From Pirellulales bacterium (lineage in GTDB: Bacteria > Planctomycetota > Planctomycetia > Pirellulales > PALSA-1355), in NCBI GenBank assembly GCA_022844125.1, contig JALHMI010000001.1, positions 1-64,000 of the forward strand: 64,000 nt of DNA, given 5' to 3'. Under the pieces are notes generated by a model. It did no database searches, was not told where the DNA came from, and was given only the letters and a program-made list of their open reading frames with translations. Below are positions 52,793 through 61,447 of the stretch, piece after piece (the first letter of the stretch is position 1; the number at the start of each line of letters is the position of its first letter). Made by a program: the position numbers and the translations under genes.

Positions 52793-54622
52793 CTACGGGC
52801 GCTCGGGCTCGGCGGCGGCGGGCTGAGGCGTGGGGTTCATCGCCTGCTGCTTCTGCCACCAGCGCTTCACGCTCTGGCGGTCGGCATCGGGAGCGAAGCG
52901 GAACCCAAAGAATTGATAGATATCGCCCAGCGCTTCGCCCGCCGGAAGAATGCCGAACGGCTGCACCGACACGTCGTGCCGGTCGAGCAGCAAGCCCGCG
53001 GCGCTGGCGCCCAGCTCGGGGGGCGACTGCGGATCGGTCGTGAGCGGAACCTTTTCGTCGATCAGCCCGGCCAGCCAGGAATCGACCTCGGGCCAGGGAT
53101 CGCGATTGGCGATCGCCAGGAGCGCGACCCAGGCGACTTCGATGCGATTGGGATACTTCGGCTTGCCGAGCGCGCCAGAGCGGGCGAGCTTCTCGATCGC
53201 GGGCACGGCTTCCTGGGTTCCGATGCGGCTCATCATCAGGCAGATACCGCCGTGTACGGAGTTGAGGCCATTCAGTCCGTTGGGGGTCGAGACCAGGTTT
53301 GCATCCGGGACCGCGGTGAAGTAGCGGCCGACGAACTTCGACACGGCGCGCGGCTCGAGCTGCGCGAGCATCAGGATCTCGACTTCGCTGAGCGGCGTCT
53401 GCCGGGTGATGAAGTACTCGAGCGTACGCTGGGTGATCTCGGCCACGCGCGACCCCTCGTCGCGCTTGAGCCAGTACTCGTAGGCCAGGCGACTGCGCGG
53501 CGTGGGCAGATTCGTCAGGTAGAAGAGTGAATCGCGGCCGGGCTCGGGATGAGGAATGCCGACTCGCACGGGATAGTCGCCCGGCGTGAGCGAGTTGCCA
53601 CTGACGCAATGGGCCGTTTGGCTGTCGATGCGGTCGAAGTGCGTGGCTCGGGGCGGCGAGATGGCGTCGTTGTATTGCGGGACGTCGATCAGCAGGAACT
53701 GAACGACCTGGTTCAAATGATTCTGCCAGCCCTCGGCGGCCATGCCGGGCCGGGCGAAGTCGAGCAGGTAGTTCAGCTTTTGGATGACCGCCTCATCGGT
53801 CTCGCGTTCGACGCGCTCGCGGAGCATGGCGAGCGTGGCCTCGCGTGTGTCGTCGCGCGCGATCAGATCGAGCAGCTCGGATTCCGACGGCTTGCGCCGG
53901 GCCGACTCGACGTCTTCGGCCGACTCGATCCGCACGGCGTCGTCGATCCAGGCGTTAATCTGTTCAGCCGAAGGCACAGGAAGTCCGTCGCCGCTGAGGT
54001 CGGAACGAAGGAATGCTTCGTGTGCGCGCTGGATCACGGGCGCCAGCAACCGGCGGACCGAGGCGGACGACTTCGGATCGGCAGCACCGGCCTTCGCGGT
54101 CGCGAGCACGGGAATGATTAAAGGTTTGTGCTGGATGAGCGCTAGCAGTCGCTGCTGGGCGCCGTCGCGCTCGGCGTGCAGATCGCTATTGAGCTGAGCG
54201 ATGAGCGGCGCGATGGTGTCGACGCTGGGGGCGGCGGCGTCTTCGTTGGCGTCGGAACTCGGCAGCTTGCGAAGCAGCTCGGTCAGTCGGGCACGCACTT
54301 CAAACGAAGTGCCCTCGGAGACCAACGCCTGGCGGAAGCGTTCGGCCAGTATCGCGGCCAGCTCCTTGTCCGCGGTGAGCTTCGCCAGCTCAGAGGCGGC
54401 CCGCTCTCGAGTTTCGTACTCCGGCTGGTCGAGCTGGGTGAGCAGCTTATCGACGCGTTGGGGGATCGGCGGCTCTTCGGCACCGGCAGTCGACGGCGCC
54501 GGCGCCGTGAGAAAAACAAGTGCCAGCAGGACCAGCCCTGCGCGGGGGCGGATAAGAAGGTGGGCGCTGCCGGCGTGCGGCGCGGATCCTGTCGACAGCC
54601 ATCGAAGTCGGGTGCGAGTCAT
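52793..54622 (-). CDS. Exported helical-repeat protein, unknown
   Basis: A 609-residue exported protein with a signal segment (about 25-48, ending STAGA) and HEAT-like helical repeats in the N-terminal half: VDKLLTQLDQPEYETRERAASELAKLT, then APLIAQLNSDLHAERDGAQQRLL. The C-terminal half has another helical set (EAVPAIEKLARSGALGKPKY) and ends in a Pro/Ala/Glu tail. ATG 54622 is one choice; the frame opens at 54661. No enzyme motif. Family not named. Confidence 0.7.
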   Translation of the reverse strand: MTRTRLRWLSTGSAPHAGSAHLLIRPRAGLVLLALVFLTAPAPSTAGAEEPPIPQRVDKLLTQLDQPEYETRERAASELAKLTADKELAAILAERFRQALVSEGTSFEVRARLTELLRKLPSSDANEDAAAPSVDTIAPLIAQLNSDLHAERDGAQQRLLALIQHKPLIIPVLATAKAGAADPKSSASVRRLLAPVIQRAHEAFLRSDLSGDGLPVPSAEQINAWIDDAVRIESAEDVESARRKPSESELLDLIARDDTREATLAMLRERVERETDEAVIQKLNYLLDFARPGMAAEGWQNHLNQVVQFLLIDVPQYNDAISPPRATHFDRIDSQTAHCVSGNSLTPGDYPVRVGIPHPEPGRDSLFYLTNLPTPRSRLAYEYWLKRDEGSRVAEITQRTLEYFITRQTPLSEVEILMLAQLEPRAVSKFVGRYFTAVPDANLVSTPNGLNGLNSVHGGICLMMSRIGTQEAVPAIEKLARSGALGKPKYPNRIEVAWVALLAIANRDPWPEVDSWLAGLIDEKVPLTTDPQSPPELGASAAGLLLDRHDVSVQPFGILPAGEALGDIYQFFGFRFAPDADRQSVKRWWQKQQAMNPTPQPAAAEPERP

Positions 54623-54775
54623 TAAGCATCCATGATAGTTGACTGACGGCCGCTCGGCCAAGCTCTCGCCGCGATCGCTAGCGCCGGCAGCAGTGGCAAT
54701 TTCGCTCTGGGGAGGGGGACGCGGTTCCGGTTACACTCCCCGCACCGAATGTCTCGATTCTAAGGAGCGGCCGAA

Positions 54776-56344
54776 ATGTTGAACGTACTGGTGAGCCTGG
54801 TGCTGGCGGCGATGCCGGCCCCGGATACGGCGGTAGTCTGTCCGGCGGAGTTTCGCTCGGCGTTGGCCCCCTGGATCGAGCATCGGCAGGCTCAGGGGCA
54901 CCAGATCGCCATGCTCTCGAACCTGGGTTCGCCCGGTGCGATTCGCGAACAGATTTACGAGCTCTCGAAAGGCGGGCGACTCAAATACCTGGTCATCGTT
55001 GGCGACGCCGATCCGCGGATGTATCGCGACAAGCTGGTTCGCCAGCGGACTGTGCCCGTGCACTACAGCCGGGCCGTGGTGAATGTGAAGTTCGGCAGCT
55101 CGCCGGAGATCGCCACGGACAATTGGTACGCCGACCTGGATGACGATCGCGTGCCGGACCTGGCCGTCGGGCGGCTGGCGTGCGACTCGCCCGAGGAAGT
55201 GTCGCTGGTCGTGGGAAAGATTTTGGCGTACGAGCGTTCGCGCGATTTTGGGGCCTGGCGGCGGCAGGTGCATTTCGTGGCCGGGCTGGGGGGCTTTGGG
55301 GCCGTGGCAGACACGGTGATGGAAGCCGCGGCGAAAAGCCTGATCAACAACGGCGTGCCGAGCGCCTTCTGCACGACGATGACCTACGGCAGTTGGCAGA
55401 GCCCCTACTGCCCCGACCCGCGCGACTTTCGCCGCGTGACGCTGGAGCGGCTGAACGAGGGGAGTTTGTTCTGGGTCTACCTGGGGCACGGGCAGCAGCG
55501 CAGCGTCGACGAAGTGCACGTGCCGGGGGGCAGCTTTCCGATTTTGGCCGCCGAAGACGTGAGCGAGCTGGCCAGCCGGCATGGAGCGACCATTGCCTGT
55601 TTTCTGGCCTGTTACAGCGGCGCGTTCGACATGCCTTCAGACTGCCTGGGCGAAGAACTGCTGCGTACCGCGGGCGGTCCGGTCGCGATTCTGTGCGGCT
55701 CGCGGGTGACGATGCCGTATGCCATGACCGTGATGGGAAGTGAGCTTTTGTCGCAGGTCTTCACGCATCAGGCGCCCACGCTGGGCGAGGCGCTGCTGGG
55801 AGCCAAGCGGCGGATGATGGCGACCGAAAACTTGGGCGCGCATCGGATGGCGATGGATGCGCTCGCGCGGTTACTCAGTCCCACGGCGGACGAGCTCGTG
55901 GCCGAACGGGCTGAGCATCTCGACCTGTTCAATTTGCTGGGCGATCCGCTGCTCAGACTACCGTATCCGCAGGTCGTGGAACTGCAAGTGGACTCGCAAA
56001 CGACAGCGGGAAACACGCTGCTTGTGCGCGGGAAGTCGCCGCTTGCAGGACGCGGCGTGGTGGAACTGGCCGTGCGGCGCGATCGGCTTTCCTTCCGTCC
56101 GCCGCGTCGCAACACGCTCGACGAAGCGACGCTGGCCACGTTCGCCGACGTGTACGCCAAAGCCAATGAGCCGCGACTGCATATGGCCGAACTCGATTGT
56201 TCGGCAGGCGAGTTCACCGCCGAGCTGATGGTGCCGGCCGATGCCCGGGGCCCGTGCCAGGTGCGCGTGTTTGTGGAAGGCGTCGAGGCCTGCGCGGCCG
56301 GTGGAGCGGACGTGCTGGTGGCTGCGCCTGAGCGGTCCAAGTAG
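54776..56344 (+). CDS. Gingipain-like (C25 family) cysteine peptidase
   Basis: A 522-residue protein with a hydrophobic N-terminus (about 1-15) but a weak signal. The C25 layout is clear: YLVIVGDADP (about 71-80), DNWYADLDDDRVPDLAVGRL (115-134), the catalytic His238 in VYLGHGQQ and the catalytic Cys279 in ACFLACYSGAFD. C25 peptidases are clan CD enzymes, like caspases. The C-terminal 130 residues look like an Ig-like beta domain. TAAGGAG precedes ATG 54776. Specificity and processing are unknown. Confidence 0.85.
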   Translation: MLNVLVSLVLAAMPAPDTAVVCPAEFRSALAPWIEHRQAQGHQIAMLSNLGSPGAIREQIYELSKGGRLKYLVIVGDADPRMYRDKLVRQRTVPVHYSRAVVNVKFGSSPEIATDNWYADLDDDRVPDLAVGRLACDSPEEVSLVVGKILAYERSRDFGAWRRQVHFVAGLGGFGAVADTVMEAAAKSLINNGVPSAFCTTMTYGSWQSPYCPDPRDFRRVTLERLNEGSLFWVYLGHGQQRSVDEVHVPGGSFPILAAEDVSELASRHGATIACFLACYSGAFDMPSDCLGEELLRTAGGPVAILCGSRVTMPYAMTVMGSELLSQVFTHQAPTLGEALLGAKRRMMATENLGAHRMAMDALARLLSPTADELVAERAEHLDLFNLLGDPLLRLPYPQVVELQVDSQTTAGNTLLVRGKSPLAGRGVVELAVRRDRLSFRPPRRNTLDEATLATFADVYAKANEPRLHMAELDCSAGEFTAELMVPADARGPCQVRVFVEGVEACAAGGADVLVAAPERSK

Positions 56345-57217
56345 CGGGGGTTCCGCGGCATTCCGTGGCGTTTCCCTGTTTTGCGGGCAGTTCCTCAAAG
56401 TGGTGAGGAGACCGCGATATCTGCCGGCAACATCCATCGCCGAGGTGGAGTATGCCGCCTCTCGTTCGAACAGCGGGGGATTACCGCCGCCGCGCCGCAA
56501 GCGACGGTTCCGCGACAAACCGAGCGAATCTGCCGTCGTGCTAGCAGGCGCTGACACCTTCACCAGAGCGGTGAGGATTCCTCAGCCTGGTGAGACTCTC
56601 TGTAAGCACGCATGGTTGCTGAAGGTTGCGCGGAGAATCGCGAGATTCGTTCCCTGAAGTGGTGAAACTCGCGTTGTCTGCGCGCGATGATCGCAACCAC
56701 TTGGAGCGTAAAAAAGTTCGCGCGATTTCTGGGGGAATAAGCGCGCTTTCTGCAGATTTTCTTTGGTTCCGCGCTGAACGCGCCACTCGTGGCACCGTGC
56801 TTGCTTTACGGCCCGAGCGAGTTGGTCCCGGCGCATACCACACTCGAAGCAGTGCGCGGCATGCTCTGCGAATGCGATCCCCTCGACATTCGCGAGACGG
56901 TCCGTGTTCGGCTGAATGGCCGGTATGTGCCCGGCCGCAACGTGACGACGCAAGTCAGACACCTCGAGAGCGGACAGCGATAGAGCAGTCGGCCACGAAG
57001 CGGTTCTTGGGTGAGACGTTTTTTCGCGGGGAGTCGCGGCAGATGAGTTGCCGCGGCGGGGCGAGCACGTTTGTCCAGATGCGCGGGATGCGGAGCACTC
57101 GGCGCGCGGGCATGCGGATTGAGTCGGAAGGATTCGGCAAGCAGTAGACACCAAGACCCGACAACCACTGAACACGCAAACCATTCCTTTCCGAACAATC
57201 TGATTGCGAAACAACCT
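56345..57217. other. Long gene-poor stretch with degenerate direct repeats
   Basis: No convincing gene across about 870 bases, apart from one weak small frame at 56789-56983. Three related copies of a TTCCyTnAAGTGGTGAgaCt-like repeat lie at 56391, 56578 and 56650 (see findings). The tract is otherwise plain GC-rich sequence. Confidence 0.45.
56789..56983 (+). CDS. Weak small frame, possible remnant
   Basis: A 64-codon frame from a GTG, product including DIRETVRVRLNGRYVPGRNV. Third-position G/C is high, as in real genes here, but the opposite strand also looks plausible and no ribosome site, neighbour or family supports it. Listed so that it can be tested. Confidence 0.2.
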   Translation: MAPCLLYGPSELVPAHTTLEAVRGMLCECDPLDIRETVRVRLNGRYVPGRNVTTQVRHLESGQR

Positions 57218-57718
57218 ATGGCGTACCGCGATCTCAACACGCTGAGCGTGCGGGAGCAGGTTCAACACAAGTATGCCCGCCGCGCAGCCAAGCTCGTCAA
57301 CGTGTTTCAATGCCTGATCGTATCAGCCAATCCCGAACGGCGGCGGACGCTGGACCGGGCCGCGAGCGAGAGCGGCTGGAAGACCCACGTGTGTGCGGAC
57401 CCGCAAGCTGCGCTGGCGCACGTGAATCGCTGGCTGGTGCAGCTGGCGGTCGTCGATCTGGATACGCCGTCTTCCGCGACTTTCCGCCCGCTGGTCGAAC
57501 AGCTTGCCGCGCAGAGTGGACTGTTGTCGATCGTGTGCGGTCATGACGGAGATGTGCAGGAGGAAATTTGGGTTCGCCAGCAAGGCGCCTGGATGTATCT
57601 GCCGGGCGTGGCGGACTCGAGCAACGTCGGCCTGTTGTGCAGTGAGGCGAAGCAAATCGTCGAGCGAATCAGCCAGGCAGGCGACAACCAACGCGAGCCG
57701 GTCAAGCCGGTCGCATGA
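57218..57718 (+). CDS. Degenerate receiver-domain protein
   Basis: A 166-residue protein with a receiver-like fold at about 28-140. Asp80 (LAVVDLDTP) sits where the phosphoacceptor would be, but the usual acidic pair is replaced by SANPERR (about 35-42) and the conserved Lys by WMYLPG, so phosphotransfer is doubtful. The N-terminus has SVREQVQHKYARRAAKLVN, a basic helix. ATG 57218 opens MAYRDLNTL; the frame extends to 57071. Its neighbour is the small basic protein at 57778, 59 bases on. Confidence 0.6.
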   Translation: MAYRDLNTLSVREQVQHKYARRAAKLVNVFQCLIVSANPERRRTLDRAASESGWKTHVCADPQAALAHVNRWLVQLAVVDLDTPSSATFRPLVEQLAAQSGLLSIVCGHDGDVQEEIWVRQQGAWMYLPGVADSSNVGLLCSEAKQIVERISQAGDNQREPVKPVA

Positions 57719-57777
57719 GAAAGAGTGAGACCTAGTGAGTCAGTGTTTCGGAGCCCCCAAAAAAGCGAGGAACAATC

Positions 57778-57978
57778 ATGAACATGGCCAACTCCCAGCC
57801 TGAAGATGCCGACTTCGAATACGGCAGCGAGCAGGAATTCGACTATCGCGCGGACTTTTCGCGTACGGCAAAGAAGACGCCCGCCAAGGCTCGCAAGATC
57901 CAATACGCGCGGCGTGGCAGCGCTCCGGTGAGCCACAACGGCATCCATCGCCGCCGCAACAAGCGCTTTAGCTGGTAA
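57778..57978 (+). CDS. Small basic protein with GIHRRRNKRFSW terminus
   Basis: A 66-residue protein: acidic N-terminal half (MNMANSQPEDADFEYGSEQE) and very basic C-terminal half ending NGIHRRRNKRFSW. AGGA lies six bases before the ATG. The charge split suggests nucleic acid or ribosome binding, but this is inferred. I believe the RRRNKRFxW ending recurs in small planctomycete proteins, but cannot confirm this here. Confidence 0.6.
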   Translation: MNMANSQPEDADFEYGSEQEFDYRADFSRTAKKTPAKARKIQYARRGSAPVSHNGIHRRRNKRFSW

Positions 57979-58307
57979 GTCGCCCGCAGCGACCGACCCT
58001 CAGCGCCCACAGATCACTCGCGCATCGGCAACGCTTCGCCGGAACTGATGTGCAGGGCTGAGAAGATGGCCGACTCGCCCAGCGAGTCGGCAAGAGATAA
58101 CGTCAACTTTGATTTGACACCTGAGACAACCCGAGCGTTCTTTCCACCAACCGCACTGCGTCGCGCCTCGAAATCCACCCTCATAGGATTGAGGCCACCC
58201 AAAACCGTTTTGGGGCGCAAAGCAATGCGGTTGGTTTTTGTTTGCGCGGTGGTCAAGCCGCCGGGGCAATTTTTGCCCGCGGGCGACGCGCGGCTTGGGA
58301 AACTCAG
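57979..58307. other. Intergenic region, nothing recognised
   Basis: No protein-like frame with a start site. It ends at the remnant antitoxin start 58308. Confidence 0.4.
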
Positions 58308-58785
58308 ATGGCCTCAAATCCGTTGCACTTTGAACTGCCCGAGTCTCTGCTTCAGCAGTTGGAGGCGTTTGTGCGCGCCACCGGAAAGTCTGAAGGCGAG
58401 GGCATTGCTTCGGCACAACGACATCCATCACCGCGCTTGCTCGGCCGTCCTACAAAAAAGTCGCTCCTCCGCTTATCACAACCTGGGCAGTCGTGACGGA
58501 AGCTGCGTGGCTGTTGCGAGATCGTCCGGCGGCGCTGGCAAGTTGTACGCTGGCGAGGAAGCCGGCGTTTTTCAACTCGCCTCACTCGGGCCGAGTTGCT
58601 TAAGTGAAATCCGGCGGCTTGCTGACAAATACCAATCGCTACGGCCGCAACTGGCGGATTTGACTCTACTGTATCTGGCAGAGCGAGATGGCCTGGAGAC
58701 AATATTCACTCTCGACCGACGAAACTTCAAGGTGTTTCGTCTGGCCAACGGCAAAGAGCTGCAACTGCTGCCTGCAGACCTATAG
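58308..58785 (+). pseudogene. VapBC-like toxin-antitoxin remnant (PIN domain)
   Basis: Four pieces in different frames. An antitoxin N-terminus MASNPLHFELPESLLQQLEA (58308 on) is joined to a PIN-domain fragment ALLRHNDIHHRACSAVLQK, missing the usual first catalytic Asp segment. At the A6 run 58454-58459 the frame shifts by one base to give VAPPLITTWAVVTEAAWLLRD, then shifts back to the original frame for VFQLASLGPSCLSEIRRLAD, LADLTLLYLAERDGLETIFT and LDRRNFKVFRL, the PIN C-terminus. A continuous frame across 58048-58785 exists but is not the toxin. GGGA precedes the start. Confidence 0.65.
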
Positions 58786-59446
58786 CATCACGATCGGCGC
58801 ATCGAAGCTGGCAGCCACGACAGATTGAAGCGTATGCGATGCGATCTGCTCGTCGAGCCAGGGAACCAGCGAGGGTGAGAGCCCGTTTAGCGGGATCTCG
58901 ATCGTGAACGTTAGTTTGCGATTCTGAGCGCGGGCCGCCACAAATTGCAAGCGGCGACCGTTCACGTTCCAGCGGCGAATCGTATCCCATGGATAGGCTT
59001 GATTCTGATACCGAATCCCTCGCTCATCTAGTCGGCAGAGAATCGGAATGAAGGCTGCGAACACGGCACTCGCAAAACTCAGCAACAGGGAAAACATTAA
59101 AACGCCAAACTGGCCATTGCCGAAGAGTAAATCTGCGGCACCCATGAAGAAGTAAGGAGCGAAGCCAGCGACCTGGGCGACGCGCGCGAATCGGGCCAGC
59201 CTCGGCCAGGTAGTAGTCGAGCGTGTAGACTGAGAACTCAAAGGGCCAGAAGGGCTCGGCGAGTTTCGCCTCGTACCGACTACGATACGCTCGAATTGCG
59301 ATCCAGATGCTGAGACAACCGGCCACTAGCAAGGCGATCGACAGGGGGATGCGGGCCAGAGCAGAACCCATGCGGTATTTCCGCTGGCGATCGTAACGGC
59401 GAGGACGCTCGCCATAGATTAGAACAGCGCCCCCGCCACTCGCCAA
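58780..59446 (-). pseudogene. Frameshifted membrane protein with PH-like domain
   Basis: Two overlapping frames read as one protein. The N-terminal part (59446 leftward) has GERPRRYDRQRKYRMGSALA, a transmembrane helix (IPLSIALLVAGCLSIWIAI) and FEFSVYTLDYYLAEAG. The second frame (to 58780) continues with RFARVAQVAGFAPYFFMGAADLL, two more hydrophobic helices and GIRYQNQAYPWDTIRRWNVN, a PH-like (DUF5673-type) domain. The join lies near 59190-59220, where a one-base shift reconciles them. No function known; it lies tail-to-tail with the toxin remnant. Confidence 0.6.
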
Positions 59447-59543
59447 ATCCAGCCGCCGCTTCGCTCTTGTTCACGCTGGTGGCGCGGCCTAGACTTTCTG
59501 AGGTTATCCATCACTATCGTCTCGATTCTTTGGTGGTCTTTCC

Positions 59544-60125
59544 GTGGTTCAGCACGAACAGCTCTGGGCGCCCTGGCGATTGGCTTACGTCAGTGGCGAA
59601 GCGGCGGCCGAAGAGGCCCGGCAACAAGCCACCGACGCCGCGAAATTGCCGCTCTTGCCGGGCGCCGATCCCGAGTGCTTCATCTGCCGTTACGTGGCCG
59701 ACTCGGACGACCAGAAAAACCTGGTCGTGGGGCGAACCGAACTCTCGATCATGATTCTCAACCGCTTTCCTTATAACAACGGCCACCTGCTGGTCGCGCC
59801 GCGCTTGCACAAGGGGCGGCTCGATGAGCTCACGAGCCACGAACTGCTCGACCTGCAACAGCAGATTGTCATTCACGTCGAGAAGTACGAACGGATGATG
59901 GCCGCCCAGGGGTTTAACGTCGGTCTGAACCTGGGACGCGTGGCCGGCGCGGGACTGCCCGGCCATTTGCATTGGCACATCGTGCCGCGCTGGAATGGCG
60001 ACACCAACTTCATGCCGACCATGGCCGGTATTCGCGTCATCCCCCAGGCGCTGGATGCTTTGTGGGAAATGCTCCAGCCGGATGTATTGCCCGCAGAGGA
60101 AGACTTTCCGGACGAGGATGCGTGA
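59544..60125 (+). CDS. HIT family hydrolase
   Basis: A 193-residue HIT protein. The catalytic triad is GHLHWHIVPRW (HxHxH), with the phosphate-binding region PYNNGHLLVAPRLHKGRL before it; the Cys pair ECFICRYV at about 45-48 may bind zinc, as in AP4A phosphorylase-like HIT proteins. GTG start. Five bases after its stop the dGTPase gene begins, so the two are cotranscribed. Likely nucleotide hydrolase. Confidence 0.9.
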   Translation: MVQHEQLWAPWRLAYVSGEAAAEEARQQATDAAKLPLLPGADPECFICRYVADSDDQKNLVVGRTELSIMILNRFPYNNGHLLVAPRLHKGRLDELTSHELLDLQQQIVIHVEKYERMMAAQGFNVGLNLGRVAGAGLPGHLHWHIVPRWNGDTNFMPTMAGIRVIPQALDALWEMLQPDVLPAEEDFPDEDA

Positions 60126-60130
60126 GGCCG

Positions 60131-61306
60131 ATGGCTGCACCTCGCTCCCAATCTGCTGACATCCCGGGCACCGACGACCCGGGCGCCGAGTCGGGCCCCT
60201 TGCGTTCGGTGGCGCTGCGCGAGCGTGCGCTGTTGGCCAATTATGCGATGCACAGCGCCGATTCGGCGGGGCGTGAGTATCCCGAGCAGGAGCATCCGTA
60301 CCGTGGTCCGTTTCAGCGCGATCGCGACCGGATCGTACACAGCGCGGCGTTTCGGCGGTTGAGCGATAAGACGCAGGTCTTCACCGGCGTGCTAGGGGAC
60401 TACCATCGCACGCGACTGACGCACACGATGGAGGTGGCCTCGGTTTCGCGCACGATCGGGCGCGCGCTGGCGCTCAACGAGGACCTGATTGAAGCCCTGG
60501 CGTTGGTGCACGACCTGGGACATCCACCGTTTGGCCACGCCGGCGAAGACGTACTCGATGAGTTGCTGTTGGGGCAGGGGGGCTTCTCGCACAACGCCCA
60601 GGCTCTGCGAATCGTGCGCGAGCTGGAGCGCAGGTACTACGAATTCCCAGGCTTGAATCTCAGCCGCGAAGTGCTCGAAGGGCAGTCCACCCGGATCGAG
60701 CACGCGCAGGGCCCTCCGTCGCCGCTGCTCGAGGTGCAGGTCGTGGAGGCGGCCGACAGTATCACTTACGACACGCACGATGCGGACGACGCCCTGGAGC
60801 TGGAACTGCTGTCGCTCGAGGAGCTGCTCGAGCGTCCCCTGTGGGCCGCAGCCGAGCGGCGCGTGCGCTGCAGGGCGGCCGACCTGGCGGGCAGCGAGCT
60901 GCGGCGGGCCGTGCTCCATGAGCTGATCGACTGGCAGGTTTCCGATCTGCTGGAAAGAGCCAGCCGACGACTGGCAGAAGGGGATATCGACTCCCCGGCA
61001 GCGGTGCGCGGGACCGAGATCGTGGTGGCGGTCAGTTCGGAGCTGGCCGAACAAAAAGCCGACCTGGAAGGCTTTCTGCGCGAAAGAGTCTACCGCCACC
61101 CCGACGTACTGACCCATCGGCGTCAGGCGCAAAGCATGCTGGAGACGATGTTTGCCGGTTATCGCGACAACCCGCAGCTTTTGCCGCGGAGGTTTCAGGA
61201 GCGGTCCCACCAGGCCGGCCTGGCACGAACGGTGAGCGATTATCTGGCCGGGATGACCGATCGCTATGCCCGGCGGGAGTTCGAACGATTATTCCGCGAT
61301 GAATAG
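60131..61306 (+). CDS. dgt: dGTPase-like HD-domain triphosphohydrolase
   Basis: A 391-residue HD-domain enzyme resembling deoxyguanosine triphosphate triphosphohydrolase: FRRLSDKTQVFTGVLGDYHRTRLTHTMEV gives the nucleotide and first metal residues, and LALVHDLGHPPFGHAGE gives the HD pair; FSHNAQALRIV and YDTHDADDAL follow. The ATG at 60131 is used; GTG 60122 overlaps the HIT stop. It should reset dNTP pools by cutting dNTPs to nucleoside and triphosphate. Confidence 0.93.
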   Translation: MAAPRSQSADIPGTDDPGAESGPLRSVALRERALLANYAMHSADSAGREYPEQEHPYRGPFQRDRDRIVHSAAFRRLSDKTQVFTGVLGDYHRTRLTHTMEVASVSRTIGRALALNEDLIEALALVHDLGHPPFGHAGEDVLDELLLGQGGFSHNAQALRIVRELERRYYEFPGLNLSREVLEGQSTRIEHAQGPPSPLLEVQVVEAADSITYDTHDADDALELELLSLEELLERPLWAAAERRVRCRAADLAGSELRRAVLHELIDWQVSDLLERASRRLAEGDIDSPAAVRGTEIVVAVSSELAEQKADLEGFLRERVYRHPDVLTHRRQAQSMLETMFAGYRDNPQLLPRRFQERSHQAGLARTVSDYLAGMTDRYARREFERLFRDE

Positions 61307-61447
61307 CCGGGGTAACCACCAGCGAATTACCCGCTGCTGGTAAGCGGTATACCCGAAACCTAGAATAGAGGTGTGCCGTTCTGCCGTTTCAGGCCGGGCG
61401 AGCATTCCTTCGCTCCCAGCACCTCTCCCCCAGCGCAAGCAGCATTT

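Noticed and set aside
56582-57310. A 242-codon minus-strand frame
   Set aside because: Runs antisense to the degenerate receiver gene and the weak small frame; no signal peptide or domain.
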